Source: Antedon mediterranea (taxonomy: Eukaryota > Echinodermata > Crinoidea > Comatulida > Antedonidae). From it: a DNA stretch of 64,000 nucleotides. The stretch is from contig NC_092678.1 of assembly GCF_964355755.1 (NCBI RefSeq), forward strand, positions 21,486,922 through 21,550,921, read 5' to 3'. The notes under the pieces are model-generated. The model had not been told where the DNA came from. It saw nothing but the letters and a program-made list of their open reading frames with translations, and made no database searches. Every line of letters begins with the position of its first letter. Positions within the stretch are counted from its first letter, which is position 1. This document shows positions 20,576 to 32,800 of this stretch, in pieces. A program made the translations under genes and the position numbers.

Positions 20576-23500
20576 TTAGCTTGCATTGCCATCCTGTATA
20601 GTGTTGTATGATTTCATCTCTTGTTTTGTAATATTTCCATGTGACCATTCTTGTTGCTCTGCTTTTGCAAATATTAGAAAGAAAATCATTGCAAAAATAT
20701 GGAAAGCAGCAATTATTAAAAACATCAAAGACCACTGATTGGCTGTATTCTGGAAAAAAAACAACAAAAAAACTCAGATTTAAACTCGTAAACAGGACGC
20801 GTGATGGATGGTTGTTTCAATCAAACTTAATACTTACATCTTCTTTGATCAAAGCTCCAAGAATAAGTGGACCAATAAAACCAACCGCAGCGGCTCCGGT
20901 TGTTACCATTCCTACGATTATTTGTGAGTGTTCCTTTGATATCTCCATTATATTTGTAAATGTGCTCGTCGCATATATTCCACCAGAAGCAAACGCCACT
21001 GTAAGAAGTATAACAACGAGTGCATGGTTTTCAAAGAATCTAATACAGCACAGACACAGGGCAGGTATTCCCATATCTACAAAAAAAAGTCATGGAAATT
21101 TGTACCAAAGTTTATAATCATAACATTTCTTCTGAGAATCATAACAGAATGTTAACATTTCTATTTCAAAATATTTCTGTATAATAATAAACAAAATATA
21201 ACGCAAAAGAAGGTGGGAATCTCCAAAAGGCAAGCCTGAGTTGGAGGAGTGTATCAATCAAGGTACGAACATTAAAAAAACAAACCACAAAAATTAACCG
21301 TTTCATCTTACGTACGATTATAAAAATTATAAAGCACTAAAAACGAGTAAATGAATTAAATCATAATTAAAAAAAAAAATTATAACCCTTTAATCTTACG
21401 TAAAATCATAAAAAACTTCCTAGTATTTAGAACATTCATGTATTCCCGCCGAATGATGACATCAGCAACCACACCAGACAGCAGGGTAACTGCAAATTCC
21501 AGAATCGGTGGAATTGATGTTAAAATTGCAATCTAGAAGTACAAAACAAAATGGTATAGTCCTAGGATCTCGCATTCTATGTTTCTGAAAATTAAAATTA
21601 ACTGCACCACCGAAGGATGACGTCAAATAAAAAAGGTCAAAGCGACACCAGAGCTAGTAGACTTGCCCAAATTCTGTATAGTAGTGATTGTCTTGTTTAA
21701 GTCGGCGTTTGGATTTTTGTAAACAGAATACGGAATTGTGAGCTCAAGTATTATACGTCTCTGAAACACCATAGATGCAAAAATATTTGTCTTTTTACAA
21801 ATCTCGGTCTAGAGGTTAGATGTAGAAAGAAGTAAAAAACAAAAGTGACTGCAGATTGCTACTGGAAAATGATATAGGCCTATATTTATAATATATATTT
21901 CCAATGTCTTACAGTTAGAAACCATGAATAAATAAATGGACATAATTATTGTGTAAATGACATAAGTAAGACATTTTATTTTTGTGTTTTCCTAGGCTTT
22001 AGTTTATAAAAGTTGGAACAATAGTTTTTAATCTCCTATGCTGTCGTCAAATCCCTGAAGTTTAAGCAGAAAACGGATAAATGGATGAAAAGAGATTCAC
22101 TTACATTTGTTGTATTAAATCCTAATAGAAATAACAAAATTGGTTCTTCAACAAGTATGAAGTAAAAACTGAAACAGTACGCCGTGTAAGCAAAGATGAG
22201 AGACCACACTGCAGTTGATGTCAACATATCACACCATGGAACCGGTATGTCCTACAAAGAAATACAGTTTGAATTGAATGTTGATCACAGCAAAGCAATC
22301 TAACAACGGTACACTGAGCTCACCTTACCAAGATAGGAACTCGTAACAGTCCTTTGATCTTATGTCTGGCTGCGACAAATACCAACAGTAACTGTACATA
22401 ATTTCCGCGGCGCGCTGTGGAACTGATCGTGTCACAGACACAGATAGCCATTTGATTCCTGAAGTTCAGCATCCTGTTGTTAGATTGCATTAATCACAAC
22501 AGAATAAATGAAGGAGTAAGTCAACAGTGTACTACACCAGTCGCCTTAAGCGATTGGTTCCCACGAAACGACGCAGGCGCATGGGTCGGGCGCTACAATC
22601 GTATTCGGAAAATTCGCGTCCTGATTGGAACTTGCTGTGCGCTTTCAAGAACGAAGCGTTATGACAATTATAACAATGCATCATATTCAGTACCTTATTA
22701 CTTGAGACTTTACCTTATTTTCTTCAAGTTGAAAACTTTTCAAATATTCAACCTCATTCGTTGAAACATAAGGATCGTCAACCGGGTCGTCGTAAATGAA
22801 AGTTTTGAATATTATTGCGAATAAAACACCAACGGTACCTAAAAACAAGAAGAAAATGTTTTTTTAGAAAAAAGAACGCAAAAGAATATACAATGTAATT
22901 GAGGAGACCTCAACCTATAGGGGGGAGGGGGGGGTGTAAGAGAGTAAAAACTTACTGAAAGTGTAGTATGATGTCGGCCATCCACCTAAACGGGAAGAGT
23001 CAGAAATCCACGTAGATAGTGGGTAACAGAAAACTTCAGCTATACACGAGCCTGTAAAGAAAATAAACGGTATATACAGTTTGATTTCATCAGGTTTCGA
23101 TTTAACCTTCGTTCTAAATACCCTTCTGTCCCCCACATCGATCGTTGTTTCAACTTTTAGCTTTTACAATGTCAGTTGCCTCTACAAGGCGGGAAACTGA
23201 AACAGACTTGAATGTGTGAAAAATTAGAGATTTCTTTTTTTTAAACTTTAACATTGGTTCCTACTATCTGGGAATAACGCGATGACGTAAGCGAAACGCA
23301 ATTAATTTGACAAATCACAAGCGATGGATTATTAATGCTGTCAACTCACGTCTCACGTGTGTTACGTATACGTCCTTTTTAGGCAGGATGATTTCCTCAC
23401 TCTATACTCTAATAATCTAGGCCATAGCTTTCTGTTACGCCATGAGTCGAACTTACCAGAAAATGCAATAGATACTAATGTACTCCGTTCAGACGGAACA

Positions 23501-26500
23501 ATCCATTTTCGTAAAGTGATGTATATCGCTGGCATGCCTATTCCCTGAAAGTAAAATGTCTAAAATGATAACGTTTTCAGAAACGTATTACCGTTACGCA
23601 ACACATCATGTAGTCATTTTATGGTGTTTTACGTTTTGGGGGTGTTAGTAACGTACGTGTTACGCACTATCGCCATTGTCGTCTGAAACGTTATTGTTAT
23701 AACGGTATAGTGTTGTTACGGTAAATAATGCGTAAACGTATGGTACGCAAGACACACATCACATTATTTTCATTGTTTATTGGGTGTGTTGCGTAATGCT
23801 GTTTGACGCACTACAGCCATTGTTTTCTGAAAGGGTTTTGTGTGTGAGCGTGTAAATAGTGGGTAAACGTTACCGTCCTTGTGAAAATGCTGGAGTACAA
23901 AAGTGCAAATATCTTAGTTACTAACTTCTATGAAGCCTTGTAAAACCCGTACGATGGTCAGGAGACTGGTCCCAACGTCTGCAGCCCACGGGATCATGGC
24001 ACACAACAAACTTTCCAACAGAAGAACTATTAAAATTGATCGTTTTCCACCAATTTTACCAGCAAACCAACCGCCCGGCAGTCCGCCTATTATATAGCCG
24101 TAAAAAATCGATCCAAGTATTTGCTGTTGTGTTTGGTCGTCCCAATCATAGGTTGGTATCTGGAAAACGAAATCGTAAACACAGAATATCTAATCACTAT
24201 AATGTGTAGAACACGCGATTAGATTTATTATTTCCATTTTATCTAAATCAAAACCGACCATAACTCAGAAAACTAAACTTGTTTGCAAGGACCGAAATTG
24301 TGTTCTAGAGAACGAAAACGTAAATACAAATAAGCAAATATTAACTGTATATCTATAAAATGAAAACGTAACCGAAATTTGTGTTGTTTTAGTTGAGTTT
24401 CAATGTTTATAAATATCTCTGAAACCGATCTCATGACATAACTCAGAAAACTAAACGAATTAACGAGTTGTATCACCCACTAACGTAAGAAAAACCAACC
24501 ACTAATGTAACAATCCATTTACCACTAACGTAACAAGTTTAACAGGGGAAAATATTAAGAAATCGTAAACATTAAAAACTCTTTATCATCATATGTTTTG
24601 ATTCGAATGTTGGAAATCTAGGAATTGAGTTTATTCATGTTTGTTTGTTCGTCAGCTCTTTAACTGGATAATTAATAGTGTTACACCTATATAATATATA
24701 CATTTACGTAAGGGCAAAATTCGGTAAATCGCGCGTTACTTCTAGAATTTTTACTCGATGGTATAAAGTTGGTTCACTCTTTTGGTACTGATTTTAACCA
24801 CCTGATGTAACCCTGTTTACTAATTAAGTTGAGTTAGATAATTAATTATTGACGAATAAAACGAATTTAGGTTCAACGATTTGCCCCAAATAGGGGTGTT
24901 TTCCGATCGTGGTATACACTGTCTAATGGATGTCCATCTTGAAAAATACCCGCCAAAATGATACGAGGATGCTTCGCATTTACCTATCTCCTCCGATAAT
25001 TGTTTTTAATAGCTGGCAATTGGTTAAACAGCTCGAGTACAGCACCATAATGTTGAAGACAAGTCGATTTTTAAAAAAAAAAATACTATAAAATTGGTGA
25101 CTGCAGAAGTGAGATATCGGTATTTTTACTCGGGGTACCCAAGTCTAGGACTCACTCATCTTCTCCTCCTCCTCTTCTTCCTCTTCTTCCTCTTCCATCA
25201 GGACACTATATATTGAGCCAACTTCTAAGTCCTACTAGTTCTTTACGCGTCGTCTGACGGCTCTGAAACATGGCATGCATATACTAAGGTAGGTGAACAA
25301 AGCTATAGAGAGAAAATGTTCGTACTTCGAGTGGCGGATGGAGAATTATGACGTCATAAACCTGGTATCAATCGAAAAAAAGTGCGATTTATAAAGAACT
25401 ACTTCTCCTTTCTTATAACGTCATTACAGCTTCTTTTGCTGTACCCCCCGAGTATCGCACATGCGTGGTTGTTGTAGAGATAACAGATAATAAGCTAGCG
25501 TTTTAGTCGCCGTCTATATCTGTACAATCAGCTTTGTTATTGCAGTTCAACCACCACCACCCACACCACCACCCTTCCCCTCAATGTCATGAGTATAGCG
25601 TTGTAAAGACAGCACTTCTTATTTCAATCAGACACGGATAAAATATAAAATTATTATAATATGTAACACTGAAAATGCTATTAAGACCAGTAGAGTATGA
25701 GTATATATTATATATAATATTCCTTAATTGCAAGACGTTGTTGTAAGAAAACAATCCATGTTTGATACGAATTTTATAAATATGAAGATAGCAATCCATC
25801 ATAAAAATAATGAGACAGGAATGTGGCACAGGCCGATACCATGCAATACAGACAATTCAAGTCTAAAGTTTTATTTTAATTTTAAAATTTATTTATTTAT
25901 TTTTTATCTATTTATTCAATTTCTGCCATATACATTACAAAGAAGACAAAATAATTATAAAAGGAGGCACGGAAAAACCAAACAAGTGCTAAACACCTAT
26001 GCTAGTTTGTCAACCCAGAACTCAGAATTCTCATGATGGCAATTATATTTGGCTACAGATTACATCGTGTTTGACTATATTCATTCGCTCTGTGTTCATT
26101 TTTACAATTTCCAGTTAATTATTAACACTAAATTTCAAGAAGCCATCTGGGCAATTGAAAGAGCGTATGTATACATTTACGTAAGGACGTAGGTTTTTAT
26201 AGGACGTATTTAGAGTTTTATTCTTATTCGACGGACATTTCATCGCGCTTAACCTTTTTTCTCAATAATTTAGAAAGTGGGTTTATACTTTCCGTACTAA
26301 ATCGTATCAGCAATCAGAAACCATTAGGCCTACTAATTAAGTTGAATTAGATAATTATTTATTGATGATTAAAGAGAATTTAGTTTAAATGATTTGCCTC
26401 GAAGATAGGTGTTTTTCACAACTGTTTTACATTATATAAACACATAATATACAAATAAACTTTATTACTGACAGTTGCTTCACAACGTTTGTATTAATTA

Positions 26501-27924
26501 ATACTGTAATTACAAAAAATATAAACGTCGTAGTGGTGTATCGTTTCATCCTACTTTACTATTTCAATCGACTAAAAAACACACAGGATTAAAACTGAGA
26601 GATTTCCAACTTAAAGGAAGTTCAAACATATCTCAACATTTTCTACTGTTGCTACGTTTGTGGTTACATTTTGCTACGTTAGTGATTAATGAAGTTGGTT
26701 ACGTTAGTGGTTAAACTGTTGTTACGTTAGTGGTTAATGAAGTTTGTGACGTAAGTGGTTAAACTGTTGTTACGTTAGTGGTTACATTTTGTTACGGTAG
26801 TGGTTAATGAAGTTGGTTACGTTAGTGGTTAAACTGTTGTTACGTTAGTGCTTAGATTTGTTACGTTAGTGGTTAATGAAGTTTGTGACGTAAGTGGTTA
26901 AACTGTTGTTACGTTAGTGGTTAATGAAGTTTGTTACGTTAGTGTTTAGATTTGTTACGTTAGTGGGTAATGAAGTTTGTGACGTAAGTGGTTAAACTGT
27001 TGTTACGGTAGTGGTTAATGAAGTTTGTCACGTTAGTAGTTTAACTGTTGTTACGTTAGTGGTTAATGAAATTGTTACATTAGTGGTTGATTTTTGTTAC
27101 GTTAGTGGTTATATTAATGTTACGTTAGTGGTTATATTAATGTTACGTTAGTGGTTATATTAATGTTACGTTAGTGGTTATATTAATGTTACGTTAGTGG
27201 TTATATTAATGTTACGTTAGTGGTTATATTAATGTTACGTTAGTGGTTATATTAATGTTACGTTAGTGGTTATATTAATGTTACGTTAGTGGTTATATTA
27301 ATGTTACGTTAGTGGTTATATTAATGTTACGTTAGTGGTTATATTAATGTTACGTTAGTGGTTATATTAATGTTACGTTAGTGGTTATATTAATGTTACG
27401 TTAGTGGTTATATTAATGTTACGTTAGTGGTTATATTAATGTTACGTTAGTGGTTATATTAATGTTACGTTAGTGGTTATATTAATGTTACGTTAGTGGT
27501 TATATTAATGTTACGTTAGTGGGTGGTGATACACGAGTAATCATTATTTATTTTTTTATTTCTTTGTTCTGACATAAAATCAATAGGATAAAAACACAAT
27601 AAAGTACCGATACGGCAAACTTATTTCCATTGTGGTCCTAAACAAATATTACAGAATAAACAAGAAAATCACACTTAATTAAACATAATAAAACATACAA
27701 ATGTCATCCATGACAGAATTGAAAGAAGGCCGATGGCTTGAGCTTACCGAGTTTGTTGCACTGGCATTCGAAATCTCATTACATGTATTATTTGATTCCA
27801 ATTCTTCTGTGGTGGCATTCCATCTTTTTACCATGCTTATTATAGTAATGTTGATGTTCAATCTGGTACAAGTAACACAAATACAAGCTACACAACACGA
27901 TACTGCTACAAAATATCGTTTCAT
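20576..27924 (-). CDS. SLC17-type (sialin-like) anion transporter, array copy 2
   Basis: Nine coding exons: 27748-27924, 23926-24159, 23457-23544, 22956-23051, 22714-22838, 22105-22251, 21400-21532, 20838-21076, 20576-20749. The frame closes at 470 aa and introns are GT-AG. An in-frame TAA 24 bases upstream of the ATG supports the start unless an unseen acceptor lies between. Domain marks match copy 1: TM1 Arg, DWDDQTQQQILGS, GGKR, RVLQGFIE joined to GIGMPA, and PSERST. Exon 1 is translationally identical to copy 1, while exons 2-4 are almost identical to copy 3, a mosaic pattern. A Gly found in copies 1 and 3 is Arg here (residue about 346, CCIRFF), inside a predicted membrane helix. Intron 1 is mostly the inverted-array element. 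The substrate is unknown. Confidence 0.85.
24470..27532. mobile_element. Intron-1 inverted-array element, copy 2 (uninterrupted, 3.06 kb)
   Basis: It begins GTATCACCCACTAACGTAAG and ends GTTACGTTAGTGGGTGGTGATAC. ACGAGT direct repeats lie at 24463-24468 and 27533-27538. The left subterminal array is short (24476-24540). The right array is long (26640-27526). The middle holds CT-rich and CCACC microsatellites and the dispersed GTGCTAAACACC repeat, with no long ORF. It is the best copy for defining the family because it has no later insertion. Confidence 0.72.
27096..27526. repeat. 23-bp satellite, 18 homogeneous units
   Basis: GTTACGTTAGTGGTTATATT (plus AAT) repeats at exact 23-bp steps starting at 27096. 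The last full unit starts at 27487 and a partial unit at 27510. I see no differences between units. The same position in copies 1 and 3 has a single unit, so this is a local expansion. Confidence 0.95.
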
Positions 27925-27981
27925 TTTGAAACTAATTGGTATTTGAATTTAGAAGGGAATGTGAATTGGAAGCTATACTTA

Positions 27982-28892
27982 TTAACACTTTGACTGCACA
28001 ACGCTTGACTGCCAAACACACGAAGATCTTCGTGTTTCGCGTTTTTTTACGAAATCCGGTAGATAGGTTAATTATTGGTATATACTATAAATATGGACAC
28101 TATATTCGGTCTCGACCGTTAATATTTTACTTTTTGAAAGTAACTAATCTGGTTACGAACGATTGTCAAAATGGTACCTGTCGAAATAACATACACCGCG
28201 CATCACAGCGCAATATGAAGTCTTTAATTTTATTATTGTATGTATACCCTAATTGTTTTGGTGTTTCACTGTAAGTGGCCGAGTTTAACGCAACAGACTT
28301 GTTTAGAAATGGTATGAACATTATCATCAGTTTACTAGCTAGGCTCTAGTACGTGTACTATAGAGACTAGCCTAGGCCTAGTCGTAAAACGGCTCCGGGC
28401 CAAATTTAGGCCTAGAGTTAACTAGGCCTGGTGTCTTTACTATGTGGATTTTGGCGAAACATTGATGTAAGATTATGATTTATAAAATGTAATACATTTT
28501 TCGATAGTGATAACTTGTTTTTATAGGCCTATCGGTGCCGTGTAACGGTGTAAGTAACTTTTTCGCTGTTTGTTGATCTCACCGGGCGATATTTTCATAT
28601 TGTGATGTCTTGCACAAAATCGCGAATATCTCGACTTTCTTGCGCGAAACTACGAAAAACTCAAAAAGTGGGTTACTTTCATTTTACTATTACGATTTAC
28701 ATATTGCGATTTGAAAATCGTTCTTGGTACCATTGTAAATCTAAAATCTTTATGATTATTTTAGTCTTAATTACATGTAAATCAGATCAGATACATAGTA
28801 TCAATCAGCATTAATAAAAACATCGAATTGAGCTAAAAACGCTGGCGGTGGCAGTTTCTAACTGGAAAAACCTCTGGCAGTCAAAGTGTTTA
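27982..28892. mobile_element. piggyBac-like non-autonomous element
   Basis: The left end TTAACACTTTGACTGC and right end GCAGTCAAAGTGTTTA form a 13-bp inverted terminal repeat (ACACTTTGACTGC), with a second TTGACTGCC just inside the left end. TTAA at the left end and TTTAG at the right suggest a decayed TTAA target site. The roughly 0.9-kb insert is absent from the equivalent sites upstream of SLC17 copies 1 and 3. The interior has TAGGCCTA-rich sequence and no convincing transposase. Confidence 0.7.
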
Positions 28893-29518
28893 GTTTAGTG
28901 GTGGTAGTGGCTTGTTTTGTAGCCTTTTATTATCTATCAAACGTAGTCGTTTGTGTTGAAGAAAGAACAATTAGGGACTTTACGACGATTATCTTGTGTT
29001 CGCTAGAGCGTAAAAAGGTCAGTCATTTTAGCCTAAAATTTAGCCAAACATGGAACTAATTGCAACAGAATGTTTGTCAATCAATGCGATGCATTTCTTT
29101 AAGGTCCAAGAACACCATACTAAAAGTCCCAACAAATTCTAATAGGGAACCAACATTCAATAATTTGACATTGAATTTTTGAATTGTTGACTTCTAAACG
29201 GCATATACGAATGCTTTAAAGTTGCAGAGTGGCCCGTGGGCTTTCATTCGAAAAAGGTTACAATTTGATTTATTGCTGTTATTTTGCATAATAATTCTAT
29301 ATACTAGCAAGTAGCATACTTTAAATGGCCGCTAAATGTGTTTATTGATCCTATTATCTCATGCTGGTTTCTGGTTTATATTATGACTAATGTTTCAATA
29401 TACCTTTTTAAGTAGAAAGATATTTTGTGTCTTTTTGATAGGTGGTACAAGCATGTTTAGAATGGTTCTGAATATCATAAATATCGGCCACCAGAATTAA
29501 ATTTAGTTATCCTCCTTA
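28893..29518. other. Intergenic spacer, SLC17 copy 2 to copy 3
   Basis: Homologous to 19600-20225 and 5860-6480. No coding sequence is supported. It presumably holds the promoter of copy 2; no TATA box is assigned. Confidence 0.6.
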
Positions 29519-29608
29519 ACATACCGGTACTATGTACACAACAAAAACCAATTGATAAATATCCAGAGAGAGAGAACATACCGGTACTATGTACATAACA
29601 AAAATCAA

Positions 29609-29614
29609 TTTATT
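29609..29614 (-). promoter_or_regulatory. Candidate poly(A) signal, SLC17 copy 3
   Basis: AATAAA on the gene strand about 255 bases after the stop, at the same place relative to the 55-bp repeat as in the other copies. Confidence 0.5.
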
Positions 29615-29869
29615 CCGAGAATTATCAGACTATAAAAACAAATTATTTTACATGGTACAATTTTGACTCTTTAACAATGATAGTGATTGTTCTAATTTAA
29701 TTAGTCACCGCTTTCATCTTGTATAGTGTCTTAAGCTGCCATCAGCAGACGTAATACCACATGTTGTTTAACGTCACTATACGTAATATAGCAGGATGTT
29801 TCACGTCGATAGACGTGATACAGAGTGTTTTTACGTCGCTAGACGTAATACCGTACGAGAATTTGCTTG

Positions 29870-32800
29870 TTAGCTTGCATTGCCATCCTGTATAGTGTTG
29901 TATGATTTCATCTCTTGTTTTGTAATATTTCCATGTGACCATTCTTGTTGCTCTGCTTTTGCAAATATTAAAAAGAAAATCATTGCAAAAATATGGAAAG
30001 CAGCAATTATTCTAAACATCAAAGACCACTGATTGGCTGTATTCTGGAAAAAAAACAAACAAAAAAACTCAGATTTAAACTCGTAAACAGGACGCGTGAT
30101 GGATGGTTGTTTCAATCAAACTTAATACTTACATCTTCTTTGATCAAAGCTCCAAGAATAAGTGGACCAATAAAACCAACCGCAGCGGCTCCAGTTGTCA
30201 CCATTCCTACGATTATTTGTGAGTGTTCCTTTGATATCTCCATTATATTTGTAAATGTGCTCGTCGCATATATTCCACCGGAAGCAAACGCCACTGTAAG
30301 AAGTATAACAACGAGTGCATGGTTTTCAAAGAATCCAATACAGCACAGACACAGGGCAGGTATTCCCATATCTACAAAAAAAGTCAAGGAAATTCGTACC
30401 AAAGTTTATAATACAAACCTATCAAAATAAACATTTATTTCCTTCAAAAGCAGAAACAAAAACAATGAAACGTAAACAGATTTAAAGAAAATGTACCGTA
30501 CAAATCATAAAATTTCTTCTGAGAATCATAACAGAATGTTAACATTTCTATTTCAAAATATTTCTGTATAATAAAAAAAATATAACGCAAAAGAAGGTGG
30601 GAATCTCCAAAAGGCAAGCCTGAGTTGGAGGAGTGTATCAATCAAGATACAAACATTAAATAAACAAACCACAAAAATTAACCGTTTCATCTTACGTACG
30701 ATTATAAAAATTATAAAGCACTAAAAACGAGTAAATGAATTAAATCATAATTTAAAAAAAAAAAAGTTATAACCCTTTAATCTTACGTAAAATCATAAAA
30801 AACTTCCTAGTATTTAGAACATTCATGTATTCCCGCCGAATGATGACATCAGCAACCACACCAGACAGCAGGGTAACTGCAAATTCCAGAATCGGTGGAA
30901 TTGATGTTAAAATTGCAATCTAGAAGTACAAAACAAAATGGTATAGTCCTATAAGGATGCATTCTATGTTTCTGAAAATTAAAATTAACTGCACCACCGA
31001 AGGATGACGTCAACTAAAAAAGGTCAAAGCGACACCAGAGCTAGTAGACTTGCCCAAATTCTGTATAGTAGTGATTGTCTTGTTTAAGTCGGCGTTTGGA
31101 TTTTTGTAAACAGAATACGGAATTGTGAGCTCAAGTATTATACGTCTCTGAAACACCATAGATGCAAAAATATTTGTCTTTTTACAAATCTCGGTCTAGA
31201 GGTAGATGTAGAAAGAAGTAAAAAACAAAAGTGACTGCAGATTGCTACTGGAAAATGGGCCTATATTTATATATATTTCCTATGTCTTACAGTTATAAAC
31301 TATGAATAAATAAATGGACATAATTATTGTGTAAATGACATAAGTAAGACATTTTATTTTTGTGCTTTCCTACGTTTTAGTTTATAAAAGTTGGAACAAT
31401 AGTTTTTAATCTCCTATGCTGTCGACAAATCCCTGAAGTTTAAGCAGAAAGCGGATAAATGGATAAAAAGAGATTCACTTACATTTGTTGTATTAAATCC
31501 TAATAGAAATAACAAAATTGGTTCTTCAACAAGTATGAAGTAAAAACTGAAACAGTACGCCGTGTAAGCAAAGATGAGAGACCACACTGCAGTTGATGTC
31601 AACATATCACACCATGGAACCGGTATGTCCTACAAAGAAATACAGTTTGAATTTAATGTTGATCACAGCAAAGCAATCTAACAACGGTACACTGAGCTCA
31701 CCTTACAAAGATAGGAACTCGCAACAGTCCTTTGATCTTATGTCTGGCTGCGACAAATACCAACAGTAACTGTACATAATTTCCGCGGCGCGCTGTGTCT
31801 GTTGAGGGGCGTGGAACAGATCGTGTCGCAGCCACAGATAGCCATTTGATTCCTGAAGTGCAGCATCCTGTTGTTAGATTGCATTAATCACAACAGAATA
31901 AATGAAGGAGTAAGTCAACAGTGTACTACACCAGTCGCCTTAAGAGATTGGTTCCCACGAAACGACGCAGGCGCATGGGTCGGGCGCTACAATCGTATTC
32001 GGAAAATTCGCGTCCTGATTGGAACTTGCTGTGCGCTTTCAAGAACGAAGCGTTACGACAATTATAACAATGCATCATATTCAGTACCTTATTACTTGAG
32101 ACTTTACCTTATTTTCTTCAAGTTGAAAACTTTTCAAATATTCAACCTCATTCGTTGAAACATAAGGATCGTCAACCGGGTCGTCGTAAATGAAAGTTTT
32201 GAATATTATTGCGAATAAAACACCAACGGTACCTAAAAACAAGAAGAAAATGTTTTTTTAGAAAAAAGAACGCAAAAGAATATACAATGTAATTGAGGAG
32301 ACCTCAACCTATATGGGGGAGGGGGGGGGGGGTGTAAGAGAGTAAAAACTTACTGAAAGTGTAGTATGATGTCGGCCATCCACCTAAACGGGAAGAGTCA
32401 GAAATCCACGTAGATAGTGGGTAACAGAAAACTTCAGCTATACACGAGCCTGTAAAGAAAGTAAACGGTATATACAGTTTGATTTCATCAGGTTTCGATT
32501 TAACCTTCGTTCTAAATACCCTTCTGTCCCCCACATCGATCGTTGTTTCAACTTTTAGCTTTTACAATGTCAGTTGCCTCTACAAGGCGGGAAACTGAAA
32601 CAGATTTGAATGTGTGAAAAATTAGAGATTTCTTTTTTTTAAACTTTAACATTGGTTCCTACTATCTGGGAATAACGCGATGACGTAAGCGAAACGCAAT
32701 TAATTTGACAAATCACAAGCGATGGATTATTAATGCTGTCAACTCACGTCTCACGTGTGTTACGTATACGTCCTTTTTAGGCAGGATGATTTCCTCACTC

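Noticed and set aside
27096-27526. CRISPR-like direct repeat array
   Set aside because: Units are contiguous with no spacers and lie in an animal intron; it is a satellite.
31720-31870. Possible extra SLC17 exon in intron 5 (minus frame with IKWLSVAATRSVP)
   Set aside because: Exons 5 and 6 join in phase without it and give the expected family sequence. The frame is broken in copy 2 and split by a LINE in copy 1.
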